This document shows, piece after piece, positions 1 through 7,818 of a DNA stretch of 24,320 bases (position 1 is the first letter of the stretch; every line of letters starts with the position of its first letter). The DNA comes from Lachnospiraceae bacterium UBA6403 (GTDB lineage Bacteria; Bacillota; Clostridia; Lachnospirales; Lachnospiraceae): contig DJPV01000078.1 of the NCBI GenBank assembly GCA_002437435.1, positions 1,343-25,662 of the forward strand, given 5' to 3'. Both the position numbers and the translations under genes were made by a program. The notes below the pieces were generated by a model. That model was not told where the DNA came from. It was given only the letters and a program-made list of their open reading frames with translations, and did no database searches.

Positions 1-1
1 T

Positions 2-67
2 GCTTTGTCTGAAAAGGACGCTGAAATTGCTGCATTACAGGCAAAACTTGCTGCGTTAGAACACTAA
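2..67 (+). CDS. 3' end of an unidentified gene (partial)
   Basis: An open frame enters from the left edge and ends at TAA 65-67, giving 21 residues. The tail is rich in Ala, Leu, Glu and Lys with hydrophobic residues at heptad-like spacing and ends in Leu-Glu-His, so it is probably a C-terminal coiled-coil or amphipathic helix. A hairpin terminator follows 41 bases later, which supports this being a genuine gene end. The fragment is too short to assign a family. Confidence 0.6.
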   Translation, partial: ALSEKDAEIAALQAKLAALEH

Positions 68-106
68 CGCGCAAGTTCTTTAACATAATTATTTTTACAT
101 AATAAT

Positions 107-165
107 CCCCGGCTATAATGCTTATTCATTTTATCTTTTGATTAAACATTATAGCCGGGAATTTT
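107..165. terminator. Bidirectional intrinsic terminator
   Basis: A perfect 13-bp stem, CCCGGCTATAATG at 108-120 paired with CATTATAGCCGGG at 147-159, has a 26-nt AT-rich loop and is followed on the plus strand by AATTTTAT. It lies between the plus-strand partial gene and the end of minus-strand azlD, so it probably stops both. The T-run is short on both sides. Confidence 0.75.
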
Positions 166-252
166 ATCTGTTCATGATGTAATCACCATTTCGCAATTGC
201 TTATTTTCTTGTTTCTGCTACATATCCTATAAAATCTTTTTGATGTCATTGC

Positions 253-564
253 TCATAGTAACATATATACAACCGTACTGCCTATGATGCTGACAAACGT
301 ATTCTTTTTCCATACATGAAGGACGACGCAGACTGCGGCTGCGATCAGTTTCTTATAACCGCCATTTAAGAATTCGGTCGGTACTTCCTTCAGGCAGTAC
401 ACGATCAGCACCGCCATGATGGCTGCCGGAAGGATTCGTCCAAGATACCGAATTTTCTCAGGGATTTGTTTTCTTTTTCCAAGAATGGTAAATGGGAGCG
501 CCCGCATAAACAAAGTCGCCGCTGCAGACACAAGGATGCAGATCAGTACATATCGATCATTCAT
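253..564 (-). CDS. azlD: AzlD family branched-chain amino acid exporter subunit
   Basis: Small membrane protein of 103 residues, the usual size for AzlD. It starts with a charged tip, then has about three or four hydrophobic helices with the family-like 'TLFMRALPF' segment near the N-terminus and 'GRILPAAIMAVLIVYCLK' in the middle. AzlC and AzlD together form an exporter for branched-chain amino acids or their analogues. The ATG at 564 was chosen because it follows an AGGAAGGTGG ribosome site and overlaps the azlC stop by 8 nt (ATGAATGA); the longer frame starts inside the ribosome site. It is translationally coupled to azlC. The identity is reliable; the exact substrate is not. Confidence 0.88.
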   Translation of the reverse strand: MNDRYVLICILVSAAATLFMRALPFTILGKRKQIPEKIRYLGRILPAAIMAVLIVYCLKEVPTEFLNGGYKKLIAAAVCVVLHVWKKNTFVSIIGSTVVYMLL

Positions 565-1297
565 GGGCTTCCACCTTCCTTTCACAGATCAGCAACAGAC
601 CTGATACCAGAATCAAAGTTGGAAGAAGAAAATAATCTTTTCCTATTAACAGCAGCAAGAGCACACCTCCGATAAACCCGGCAAGTGCCGGCAAATGCAC
701 TTTCACACTTCTCCATTGATCGATCGCGATCGTAATAAATAATGCTGTCATACAGAAATCGATTCCCTCTAATTTCACAGGAAGGATCTGACCGAGTATG
801 CCGCCAAGTACAGCGCCCACCATCCAGGATATACGACTGAATAATGCCACATAAAACATAATATCAAATCTGCGCTTCCGGTCATTTGCCTTCTCTGCGC
901 TACGATCTCTTATCACTTCAGAAGACAGCATGGAACAATTGACGGCATATGTCTCATCCGTCATTGTGTGAACCATATATGGATAACGCTTACCCATTTT
1001 CTTGAAATCTTCAACAAATGTCAGTCCGTAAAAGAACTGTCTGCTGTTCATGAACAATGCAGTAAGTGCGATCGTGAGAATCGATGCACCACTGCTTAAG
1101 AATGTTACCAGCACAAACTGAAATGCACCGGTATATACAGTCAGACTGGTAAACAGTGACCAGAACCAGGGAAGTCCCGCTTCCTGCATCGTAAGTCCGT
1201 ATGCCATACTGACAAAGAGATAACTTCCGGTGATCGGCAAAGCCTTCACAAATGCCTGTTTTAATACTTCTTTTCTGTCAACAGTCTCCCCAGTCAT
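557..1297 (-). CDS. azlC: AzlC family branched-chain amino acid exporter
   Basis: A 246-residue polytopic membrane protein, typical AzlC length. The N-terminal block 'KALPITGSYLFVSMAYGL' followed by 'FTSLTVYTGAFQFV' and 'MNSRQFFYGL' is characteristic of the AzlC/YgaZ family; several further hydrophobic helices follow, the last near residues 205-240. It is the larger subunit of the AzlCD exporter. The ATG at 1297 has an AGGAG about 15 nt upstream, a little far, so translation may be modest. A 134-nt gap separates it from the hydrolase gene upstream; no clear promoter is visible there, so co-transcription with that gene is possible. Confidence 0.9.
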   Translation of the reverse strand: MTGETVDRKEVLKQAFVKALPITGSYLFVSMAYGLTMQEAGLPWFWSLFTSLTVYTGAFQFVLVTFLSSGASILTIALTALFMNSRQFFYGLTFVEDFKKMGKRYPYMVHTMTDETYAVNCSMLSSEVIRDRSAEKANDRKRRFDIMFYVALFSRISWMVGAVLGGILGQILPVKLEGIDFCMTALFITIAIDQWRSVKVHLPALAGFIGGVLLLLLIGKDYFLLPTLILVSGLLLICERKVEAHE

Positions 1298-1431
1298 AAT
1301 TTTTCTCTATACTCCTAACTCGTCATCCAACATCTTTTATAAAAACATCCGGTTTCGATAAGCGTCTTTTTTCATTCCATCCTGTTTTTCTGCACCAGAC
1401 ACGTCTACGGTATCTCTGATTATTCCTCGCA

Positions 1432-2052
1432 TTACAGAATCTCCGAAATCTTTGCCAGTACCGCTTCTGCCAGTGCCTTATGTCCTTCTTCATCCATGTG
1501 CTCCTGATCCCGTTCCGATGGTACGGCATAATCAGAAGCCGCCAGATAATAAAGGCCTTCTTCTTCTGCGATCTGCCGGTAAACCTCCGGCAACGCTTTG
1601 GACACCTGTACAGAATTCTTTCCAAATTCCGGATCAAATCCATCCCAGACCTTCTCGCCCAGTGCGATCGGTGACATCAGAAGAATCTTTGCGGATGGTG
1701 CGCCCTCCCGGATCTGTCGCACCAGTTTACGGATACCCAGTCCGATACTGCCTGCTGTTGCACCGTAAAATGTCTTACAGTCATTTGTACCAAGCATTAA
1801 AATGATCAGATCCTCCGGCTTATGTGTTTCTAATATGATCGGAAGGAGTTCACTGCCACGTCTGCCCGGACGAAGTGGATCGTCAAATACTGTGGTTCTG
1901 CCACACAGACCTTCCTCCTGTACAATATATCCCTTTTCCATCAGTCCGGTTCCTACAATTCCGGTCCATCTGGTATCCCAGTCATAGCGTTCCGCCGTTC
2001 CCGGCACATAACCGTATGTGTTTGAATCACCAAAGCATAATACCTGTCGCAT
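1432..2052 (-). CDS. SGNH/GDSL-family hydrolase (arylesterase-like)
   Basis: A 206-residue cytoplasmic-type protein with no signal peptide. SGNH blocks are all present: the nucleophile Ser10 in 'CFGDSNTYG' (block I), Gly51 in 'GLCGRTT' (block II), 'LGTND' at 87-91 (block III) and Asp182/His185 in 'DQEHMDEEGH' (block V). Proteins of this type cleave simple esters or acyl groups; the length and the GDSNT form resemble TesA/arylesterase-like members. The ATG follows GAAGGAGG by 8 nt. A promoter and a small palindrome lie upstream at 2085-2135. The physiological ester is unknown. Confidence 0.88.
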   Translation of the reverse strand: MRQVLCFGDSNTYGYVPGTAERYDWDTRWTGIVGTGLMEKGYIVQEEGLCGRTTVFDDPLRPGRRGSELLPIILETHKPEDLIILMLGTNDCKTFYGATAGSIGLGIRKLVRQIREGAPSAKILLMSPIALGEKVWDGFDPEFGKNSVQVSKALPEVYRQIAEEEGLYYLAASDYAVPSERDQEHMDEEGHKALAEAVLAKISEIL

Positions 2053-2084
2053 GGCATTTCCTCCTTCTTATATTTTATCTTACT

Positions 2085-2135
2085 ATTCCTATTTGGAATG
2101 TATGAATTATATAACAAATTCCAACGAAAATACAA
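2085..2135 (-). promoter_or_regulatory. Promoter and candidate operator of the SGNH hydrolase gene
   Basis: Reading on the minus strand, TTGTAT (2130-2135) is separated by 18 nt from TATAAT (2106-2111). Just downstream, at the expected transcription start, lies the inverted repeat ATTCC-TATTT-GGAAT (2085-2099), placed where a repressor could block initiation. The binding protein is unknown. Confidence 0.5.
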
Positions 2136-2195
2136 TACATAAATATTAGAATCCGCTATAACTTTCTCTTATAACCAGTTGCCGTATATAACAAT

Positions 2196-2478
2196 AAAAA
2201 CTCTACAGCACTCTGCCTCTGATGGCTGCTCTTGTTATAAAATAACATTGCGAGATTTCGTTGTGAACTGCACATTGCCAGTAAATACGAGTGCTTGTCT
2301 GAGTAAGCTACACTAACCTCAGACTTCGCACTAACGCTCGTCTTCACTAAGTGTTCCGCTCAAGCGAAGGCGAGTTAGCACAGGAGTATTTACGAATCAG
2401 GCATGTGCAGTGAACAGAAATCATAGCAATTATTTATAATAAGCATAATACCCAGTCCCCGAACACAGTAGAGTTTTT
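2196..2478. repeat. Long foldback repeat, copy A
   Basis: This 283-bp intergenic element is bounded by perfect inverted ends AAAAACTCTAC (2196-2206) and GTAGAGTTTTT (2468-2478) and folds on itself in nested layers: GTAAATAC at about 2281 with GTATTTAC near 2386-2393, and CTAACGCTCGTCTTC against the complement of GAAGGCGAGTTAG in the centre. A second copy lies at 6857-7102, with a 37-nt identical stretch (2228-2264 = 6890-6926). Its right end is 8 nt past the stop of the ABC exporter gene, so on the minus strand it forms a 3'-UTR ending in GAGTTTTTATT, like an oversized terminator. There is no ORF of note inside. It could be a MITE-like mobile repeat or a structured RNA. Confidence 0.8.
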
Positions 2479-2486
2479 ACTATTTA

Positions 2487-4412
2487 TTACTCCAACTCAA
2501 ATGCTCCGGTATAAAGCTGGTAATAGGTTCCTTTCTTTGCGATCAGATCCTCATGTGTACCACGTTCAATGATTGCGCCATGATCCAGTACCATGATAAC
2601 ATCCGAATTCTTAACTGTAGACAAACGGTGTGCAATAACAAATACAGTTCTGCCTTCCATCAGCCGGTCCATTCCCTGCTGAACCATTGCCTCTGTTCTC
2701 GTATCGATAGAGGAGGTTGCTTCATCCAGTATCATAACCGGTGGATTTGATACTGCTGCTCTTGCGATCGAGATCAACTGACGCTGTCCCTGTGACAATC
2801 CGCTTCCATCTCCGGCAAGTACCGTGTCATAGCCATTTGGCAGCATCATAATGAAGTTATGCGCATTTGCAAGTTTGGCTGCTGCGATACATTCCTCATC
2901 CGTGGCGTTTGGATTTCCATATTTCAGGTTCTCCATAACCGTTCCGGTAAACAGATTGACTTCCTGTAATACGATGCCGAGTGATGCCCGAAGATCTTTC
3001 TTGCGGATCTTATTAATATTGATTCCGTCGTACCGGATCTTACCATCGTCGATATCATAGAAGCGATTGATCAGATTGGTGATCGTCGTTTTTCCTGCTC
3101 CGGTCGCACCTACAAATGCGATCTTCTGACCCGGTTTCGCATAGAGCGTCACATCACGCAGGATCTGTTTGTCAGGATTGTAGCTGAAATCCACATGATC
3201 CAGAACGATATCGCCCTCTAATCTCTGGTAAGTAAGGCTGCCATCCTCATGCGGATGCTTCCACGCCCAGATTCCGGTCCGTTCCTTCACTTCCACCAGC
3301 TCACCATTTTCCTCTTTGACATTTGCAAGTGTTACATAACCATTATCCACTTCCGGTTCTTCATCGATCAGCTTAAAGATACGTTCCGCACCCGCAAGTG
3401 CTGTTACGATCGCATTGAACTGATTTGAAAGCTGTGAGATCGGATTGGTGAAATTCTTCGACAACGTGAGGAAGGAGGCGATCATACCAAGAGTGGCTGT
3501 ATTTGTTCCGACCAGAGTCAGATTCGTTGCACCGGAGATCGCAAGCCATGCACCAACAACCGCAACCACTACATACTGCACATAACCAAGTGCATTCATC
3601 ACCGGCATCATACCATTTGCATATCCATTTGCACTGGCTGCCGCCTGCTGCCATTCCTGATTCTTCTTCTGAAAATCTTCTCTGGCTTTCTCCTCATGGC
3701 AGAATACCTTAACAACCTTCTGTCCATTGACCATTTCCTCGATATAACCATCTAATGCGCCAAGTGTCTGCTGCTGTTTTATAAAATAAAATCCACTCTT
3801 GCCACCGATGACCTTCACCAGCTTCATGATGAAGAACAGCATCACAACAACGATCAGCGTCAGATAAATGCTCTGATATAACATACAGCAGAATACCGCA
3901 ACAACCGTACAGATCGATGAGATCATCTGTGAAAGTGACTGTGCGATCATCTGACGAAGCGTATCGGTATCATTTGTATAGCAGCTCATGATATCTCCGT
4001 GTGTATGCGTATCAAAATAACGGATCGGCAGGCTCTGCATTTTCTCAAACATCTCATCTCGTATGGTTTTCAGAGTTCCCTGTGCGATTCCTACCATCAG
4101 GTAGTTATAAAACCATGTAGAAAATACTCCGATCAGGTAAATAACGCCTACCATAAAAAGAGCTTTGATCAGTCCGGTATAAACCGGATGCTCCATTGCA
4201 AGGATCGGTGTGATATAATCATCGATCAGTATCTCGATAAACATTGCTGACGCTACACTTGCAAGCGTGCTTAAGATAATGCAGATAAATACAACAACCA
4301 GCGTCTTCTTATAGGCTCCAATGTAGGACAGCAGCCGTCTGGCTGTATCTTTATTGATTCTACTGCCCTGTTCTCTGTCGGGTGCGTTCATCTGTTTCTT
4401 CTGTTTACTCAT
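2487..4412 (-). CDS. Heterodimeric ABC exporter, subunit with catalytic Glu
   Basis: A 641-residue half-transporter: six-helix membrane domain to about residue 345, then a nucleotide-binding domain. Walker A is GATGAGKT (435-442), Walker B 'VMILDEA' carries the catalytic Glu564, and the switch His is 595 in 'IAHR'. The signature is LSQGQ (539-543) instead of LSGGQ. This is the partner pattern of TM287/288- or LmrCD-type heterodimers: its Walker motifs pair with the canonical signature of the neighbouring subunit. A charged linker of about 45 residues (355-400) joins the two domains. The ATG at 4412 overlaps the upstream stop by 8 nt and follows GGGAGG; the longer frame is not needed. It is expected to export drugs, lipids or peptides; the substrate is unknown. 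Confidence 0.93.
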   Translation of the reverse strand: MSKQKKQMNAPDREQGSRINKDTARRLLSYIGAYKKTLVVVFICIILSTLASVASAMFIEILIDDYITPILAMEHPVYTGLIKALFMVGVIYLIGVFSTWFYNYLMVGIAQGTLKTIRDEMFEKMQSLPIRYFDTHTHGDIMSCYTNDTDTLRQMIAQSLSQMISSICTVVAVFCCMLYQSIYLTLIVVVMLFFIMKLVKVIGGKSGFYFIKQQQTLGALDGYIEEMVNGQKVVKVFCHEEKAREDFQKKNQEWQQAAASANGYANGMMPVMNALGYVQYVVVAVVGAWLAISGATNLTLVGTNTATLGMIASFLTLSKNFTNPISQLSNQFNAIVTALAGAERIFKLIDEEPEVDNGYVTLANVKEENGELVEVKERTGIWAWKHPHEDGSLTYQRLEGDIVLDHVDFSYNPDKQILRDVTLYAKPGQKIAFVGATGAGKTTITNLINRFYDIDDGKIRYDGININKIRKKDLRASLGIVLQEVNLFTGTVMENLKYGNPNATDEECIAAAKLANAHNFIMMLPNGYDTVLAGDGSGLSQGQRQLISIARAAVSNPPVMILDEATSSIDTRTEAMVQQGMDRLMEGRTVFVIAHRLSTVKNSDVIMVLDHGAIIERGTHEDLIAKKGTYYQLYTGAFELE

Positions 4413-6156
4413 CCTGACCGCCTCCCTTCTGCTGTGATTCATATACTTCTCTGTAGATTGGACTCTTTATGATCAATTCTTCATGTGTATCTACATCCAT
4501 GATCTTACCATCATCCAATACCACGATCTTATCTGCATGCTGGACAGAGGAAATTCTCTGCGCAATGATGATCTTGGTCGTATTCGGCAGATATTCGGCA
4601 AATGCTTTCTGGATCATCGCATCGGTCTTCGTATCAACCGCACTGGTTGAATCATCGAGGATCAATATCTTCGGTTTCTTAAGAAGTGCCCGAGCAATAC
4701 AAAGACGCTGTTTCTGTCCGCCGGAGACATTTGTTCCACCCTGCTCGATATAGGTATCATATCCATCCGGCATCGCCTCAACGAATTCATCTGCACAGGC
4801 AAGGCGGCAGGCTTCTTTTACTTCTTCATCCGTCGCCTGTTCATTGCCCCAGCGGAGGTTCTCTTTTATCGTTCCTGAAAACAGTTCATTCTTCTGAAGA
4901 ACCATGGCAACCGCATCACGAAGCACCTGCAGATCATATTTGCGGACATCCACACCACCGACCATAAGTGTTCCGCCCGTCACATCATACAGACGAGGGA
5001 TCAACTGGACAAATGAAGACTTCGACGAACCGGTTCCACCGATAATACCAACGGTCTCACCGGATCGAATCTTAAGATCTGCTCCGTTAATAACTTTCTT
5101 GTCTGCACGCTTGCTGTAAGAAAAATCTACATGATCATACACGATCGAACCATCTGCAACTGTCTGAACCGGGTTCTCCGGATTCTGAATCGTGGTTGTC
5201 TCCTCAAGCACCTCAACGATACGTTCTGTTGAAGATCGGGATATCATGATCATGACAAATACCATGGATAACATCATAAGTGACATCAATATCTGCATCG
5301 CATATGTGATAAGTGCAGTCAGCTTACCGGTCGTAAGTCCGAGTGCTTCATTATTTCCACTTGCCACGATGGCTTTTGCTCCGATCCATGAAATTGCGAT
5401 CATACATCCATACATGAAGAACTGCATCAAAGGAGAGTTAAATGCCAGGATTCTCTCTGCCTTTACAAAATCCTTATAGATATCGCCTGATGCATGTTTG
5501 AATTTACTGATCTCGGTATCCTGTGAATTAAAGGATTTGACAACCCGCATTCCCTTTACATTTTCCTGAACAATGTTATTCAGGCCGTCATATTTGTGGA
5601 ATACCCGCTCGAAGATCGGATGCACCTTGGTTGCTATGAATATCAGGCCAAATCCCATAAAAGGAATAACGATCAGGAATATCCATGCCAGCTTTGCATT
5701 GATCGTAAAGGATACGATCACGGAAAAGATCAGCATGATCGGGCCTCTGACCGCAATACGGATGATCATCTGATATGCATTCTGAATATTCGTTACATCT
5801 GTGGTCAGTCTTGTTACGATAGACGAAGTGGAAAACTTGTCTATATTTGAAAATGAAAATGTCTGGACATTATCATAGATATCCTGCCGCAGATTTGCGG
5901 AAAATCCTGCTGATGCTTTCGCACCGAGAATTGCTGCAAGCACGCCTGTTAAAAGCTGTAAGGCTGCAAGCACAATCAGCCATATTCCATCCTTTACGAC
6001 AATTCCCATCTTTCCGCCTTCGATACCAAAATCCAACAGATTGGACATACAAAGTGGAATTAAAATCTCAAATACAACTTCAATTGCTGCACAGAATATC
6101 GTAAGCAGCGTTGGCTTCTTATATTCCCGCAGACTTTTTAATAATTTTCTGATCAT
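4405..6156 (-). CDS. Heterodimeric ABC exporter, subunit with degenerate ATP site
   Basis: A 583-residue half-transporter with the membrane domain at about 1-310 and ATPase domain at 335-575. Walker A is 'GGTGSSKSS' (373-381), the signature is a good VSGGQ (477-481), but the residue after Walker B is Asp502 ('ILDDSTSAVD') where the catalytic Glu is expected, and the switch His is replaced by Gln533 ('IIAQR'). Those losses define the non-hydrolysing site of heterodimeric multidrug exporters. Together with the LSQGQ of the downstream partner they make one degenerate and one active site. It begins 17 nt after the marR stop with an AGGAGG site, so marR and both subunits form one operon. Confidence 0.93.
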   Translation of the reverse strand: MIRKLLKSLREYKKPTLLTIFCAAIEVVFEILIPLCMSNLLDFGIEGGKMGIVVKDGIWLIVLAALQLLTGVLAAILGAKASAGFSANLRQDIYDNVQTFSFSNIDKFSTSSIVTRLTTDVTNIQNAYQMIIRIAVRGPIMLIFSVIVSFTINAKLAWIFLIVIPFMGFGLIFIATKVHPIFERVFHKYDGLNNIVQENVKGMRVVKSFNSQDTEISKFKHASGDIYKDFVKAERILAFNSPLMQFFMYGCMIAISWIGAKAIVASGNNEALGLTTGKLTALITYAMQILMSLMMLSMVFVMIMISRSSTERIVEVLEETTTIQNPENPVQTVADGSIVYDHVDFSYSKRADKKVINGADLKIRSGETVGIIGGTGSSKSSFVQLIPRLYDVTGGTLMVGGVDVRKYDLQVLRDAVAMVLQKNELFSGTIKENLRWGNEQATDEEVKEACRLACADEFVEAMPDGYDTYIEQGGTNVSGGQKQRLCIARALLKKPKILILDDSTSAVDTKTDAMIQKAFAEYLPNTTKIIIAQRISSVQHADKIVVLDDGKIMDVDTHEELIIKSPIYREVYESQQKGGGQDE

Positions 6157-6173
6157 ACGTCCTCCTTCTTTCT

Positions 6174-6638
6174 TTATCTGATGTTTTCATATAATTTTTC
6201 AAGCAGCTTTTTGACCTGCGCCGCTTCATCCTCTGAAAAAGAATGAAGCAGTCTCTGCTCTGCCGCTCTCCTGCCTTCATACATTTTATTGAGCAGTTTT
6301 TCAGCTTCGCCGGTGCTGCATACCATCTTATTTCGTTTATTATTCTCATCCAGATGGCAGGTCAGATAACCTTTCTTTTCCAGACGATTCACGATACCGA
6401 CAACCGTCGGATGTGCCACATCCAGAAATACCTCGATCTCCTTCTGTGTCACCATTCCACCATTCCAGTATACATATTCAATCACTCTTGCCTGTGAACT
6501 GGTCAGATCCACATCACGCAGATATGTGTCAAATCCCGCCTTCAGCTTGTCATTGATCCGCTTGATATAATAACCAATGTCCTTTTCCAGACCACACGGC
6601 AGCTTCCGACCTGTATCCATGTCTTTTTCCTGTTCCAT
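6174..6638 (-). CDS. MarR family transcriptional regulator of the ABC exporter operon
   Basis: A 154-residue winged-helix protein of normal MarR size. The DNA-binding part runs from about residue 48 ('LTSSQARVIEYVYWNGG') through 'TQKEIEVFLDVAHPTVVGIVNRLEKKGYL' to the wing with 'DENNKRNK'; a C-terminal helix rich in Glu and Lys would form the dimer interface. It is the first gene of the exporter operon and starts after AAAGGAAC. A palindrome next to the promoter (6746-6759) is the likely autoregulatory site, so ligand binding would release both the regulator and the pump. The ligand is unknown. Confidence 0.92.
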   Translation of the reverse strand: MEQEKDMDTGRKLPCGLEKDIGYYIKRINDKLKAGFDTYLRDVDLTSSQARVIEYVYWNGGMVTQKEIEVFLDVAHPTVVGIVNRLEKKGYLTCHLDENNKRNKMVCSTGEAEKLLNKMYEGRRAAEQRLLHSFSEDEAAQVKKLLEKLYENIR

Positions 6639-6745
6639 TACAGTTCCTTTCTTTTATTTACAGCTATGTATAATATCTTGGATACGCTTTTACATTTAAT
6701 GTTATATAGCTTTTATATCTTATACATACCATATATCTTTCCATG

Positions 6746-6787
6746 TGTAGCACGCTACATTTTATCTCAAAAAAAAGTTTGTGTCAA
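6746..6787 (-). promoter_or_regulatory. Promoter and MarR operator of the exporter operon
   Basis: On the minus strand there is a near-consensus promoter: TTGACA (6782-6787), 17 nt, TAAAAT (6759-6764). Directly abutting the -10 box and covering the expected start site is the palindrome TGTAGC-AC-GCTACA (6746-6759). Position and symmetry fit repression by the MarR protein encoded just downstream. The leader from there to the start codon is about 110 nt and AT-rich. Confidence 0.8.
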
Positions 6788-6856
6788 CAACCCTTCCTGC
6801 TTTTTATATTAAAAAGACATAAAATCTTTCTCTTATAGTCAATTATTTAATAATAC

Positions 6857-7102
6857 AAAAAACTCTACAGCACTTGGTCACGGGGGATGGCTCTTGTTAT
6901 AAAATAACATTGCGAGATTTCGTTGTTGCTGAGTCAGCGTAAGCTACACTAACCTCAAACTACGCTAACGCTCGTCTTCACTAAGTGCTCCGCTCAAGTT
7001 AGCACAGGAGTATTTACGAATAGAGCAATGTCCAGAGAACAGAAATCGCAGCACGTTATTTATAACAAGCGCCACCCCCGTGACCATGTACTGTAGAGTT
7101 TC
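6857..7102. repeat. Long foldback repeat, copy B
   Basis: A 246-bp relative of the element at 2196-2478. Ends are AAACTCTACAG (6860-6870) and CTGTAGAGTTT (7091-7101). The next layers pair strongly: GGTCACGGGGG (6876-6886) with CCCCCGTGACC (7075-7085), then the CTTGTTATAAAATAAC arm with GTTATTTATAACAAG, so most of the element can fold into one long hairpin. The GGTCAC stem is not found in copy A, meaning stem bases have changed on both sides while pairing was kept. It lies 12 nt past the stop of the response regulator gene, in the same orientation to the upstream gene as copy A. The remainder of the gap to the marR promoter (6788-6856) shows nothing else. Confidence 0.82.
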
Positions 7103-7113
7103 AAACCCCTTTT

Positions 7114-7818
7114 CTATGAATCACACATCCGGTATCCAACCCCTAACTCATTTGTTATGTAATTCTCCTTACCGGGAACTGCACCGAACTTCTTTCGGAT
7201 ATTTGCCATGTTCACCTGAAGCTTCTTTCGGCTTCCCGAATCATTATAGCCCCAGATCTCGTTGATAATAAAACTGTACGTCAGCATCTTACCGGCATGT
7301 TCAGACAGTAACGCCACGATATTATATTCCGTCTGTGTCAGCTTCACTTCATTTCCGGCAATCGTAACCAGTCTTGCATCATAATTGATAACCAGCTCTC
7401 CGACCTCAAATCTACCGCCCGGACGCATCCCATTCTCTGCCCGATGTGTTGCGATACGAAGTGCCGACCGGACTCTTGCCACGAGTTCATTGGAACTGAA
7501 TGGTTTGGTCACATAATCATTTGCACCCTCATTTAATGCATCTACCTTATCTCTCTCATCAGAACGTGCAGACAAAACGATAATCGGTGTAAATGACGAC
7601 TTCCGCACCTCGCGTAAAAATGTCATTCCATCTCGATCCGGCAGTCCAAGATCTAAGATGACCAGATCCGGGCGATGCGATGCAAACATCATCTGTCCTC
7701 CCTGACAGGAATATGCGGAAAGCGCCTGATATCCATTTGCTTCCATCAATGCGCTGATCAGATTGTTTATATGCTCTTCATCTTCAATTATCAAGATCTT
7801 ATATCTGTTATTAATCAT
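7114..7818 (-). CDS. KdpE-like OmpR-family response regulator
   Basis: A 234-residue regulator with an N-terminal receiver (acidic 'IEDEE' near 11-15, phospho-acceptor Asp56 in 'VILDLGLPD', Lys105 in 'VTKPF') and a C-terminal winged helix from about 137, ending in 'GVGYRM', typical of OmpR/PhoB proteins. The ATG at 7818 overlaps the kinase stop by 8 nt (ATGATTAA) and follows GGAGGAGG; the longer frame lies inside the kinase gene. With the KdpD-like kinase it forms a pair, but no kdpFABC potassium pump lies in this window, so its target is open. The gene ends just before foldback repeat B. Confidence 0.9.
   Translation of the reverse strand: MINNRYKILIIEDEEHINNLISALMEANGYQALSAYSCQGGQMMFASHRPDLVILDLGLPDRDGMTFLREVRKSSFTPIIVLSARSDERDKVDALNEGANDYVTKPFSSNELVARVRSALRIATHRAENGMRPGGRFEVGELVINYDARLVTIAGNEVKLTQTEYNIVALLSEHAGKMLTYSFIINEIWGYNDSGSRKKLQVNMANIRKKFGAVPGKENYITNELGVGYRMCDS

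Noticed and set aside
1323..1643. A 106-residue minus-strand frame
   Set aside because: It overlaps the hydrolase gene in another frame, is very Arg-rich and shows no family feature; it is a shadow.
2196..2478. CRISPR array or insertion sequence
   Set aside because: No regular repeat-spacer pattern and no transposase frame; the structure is a single nested foldback.
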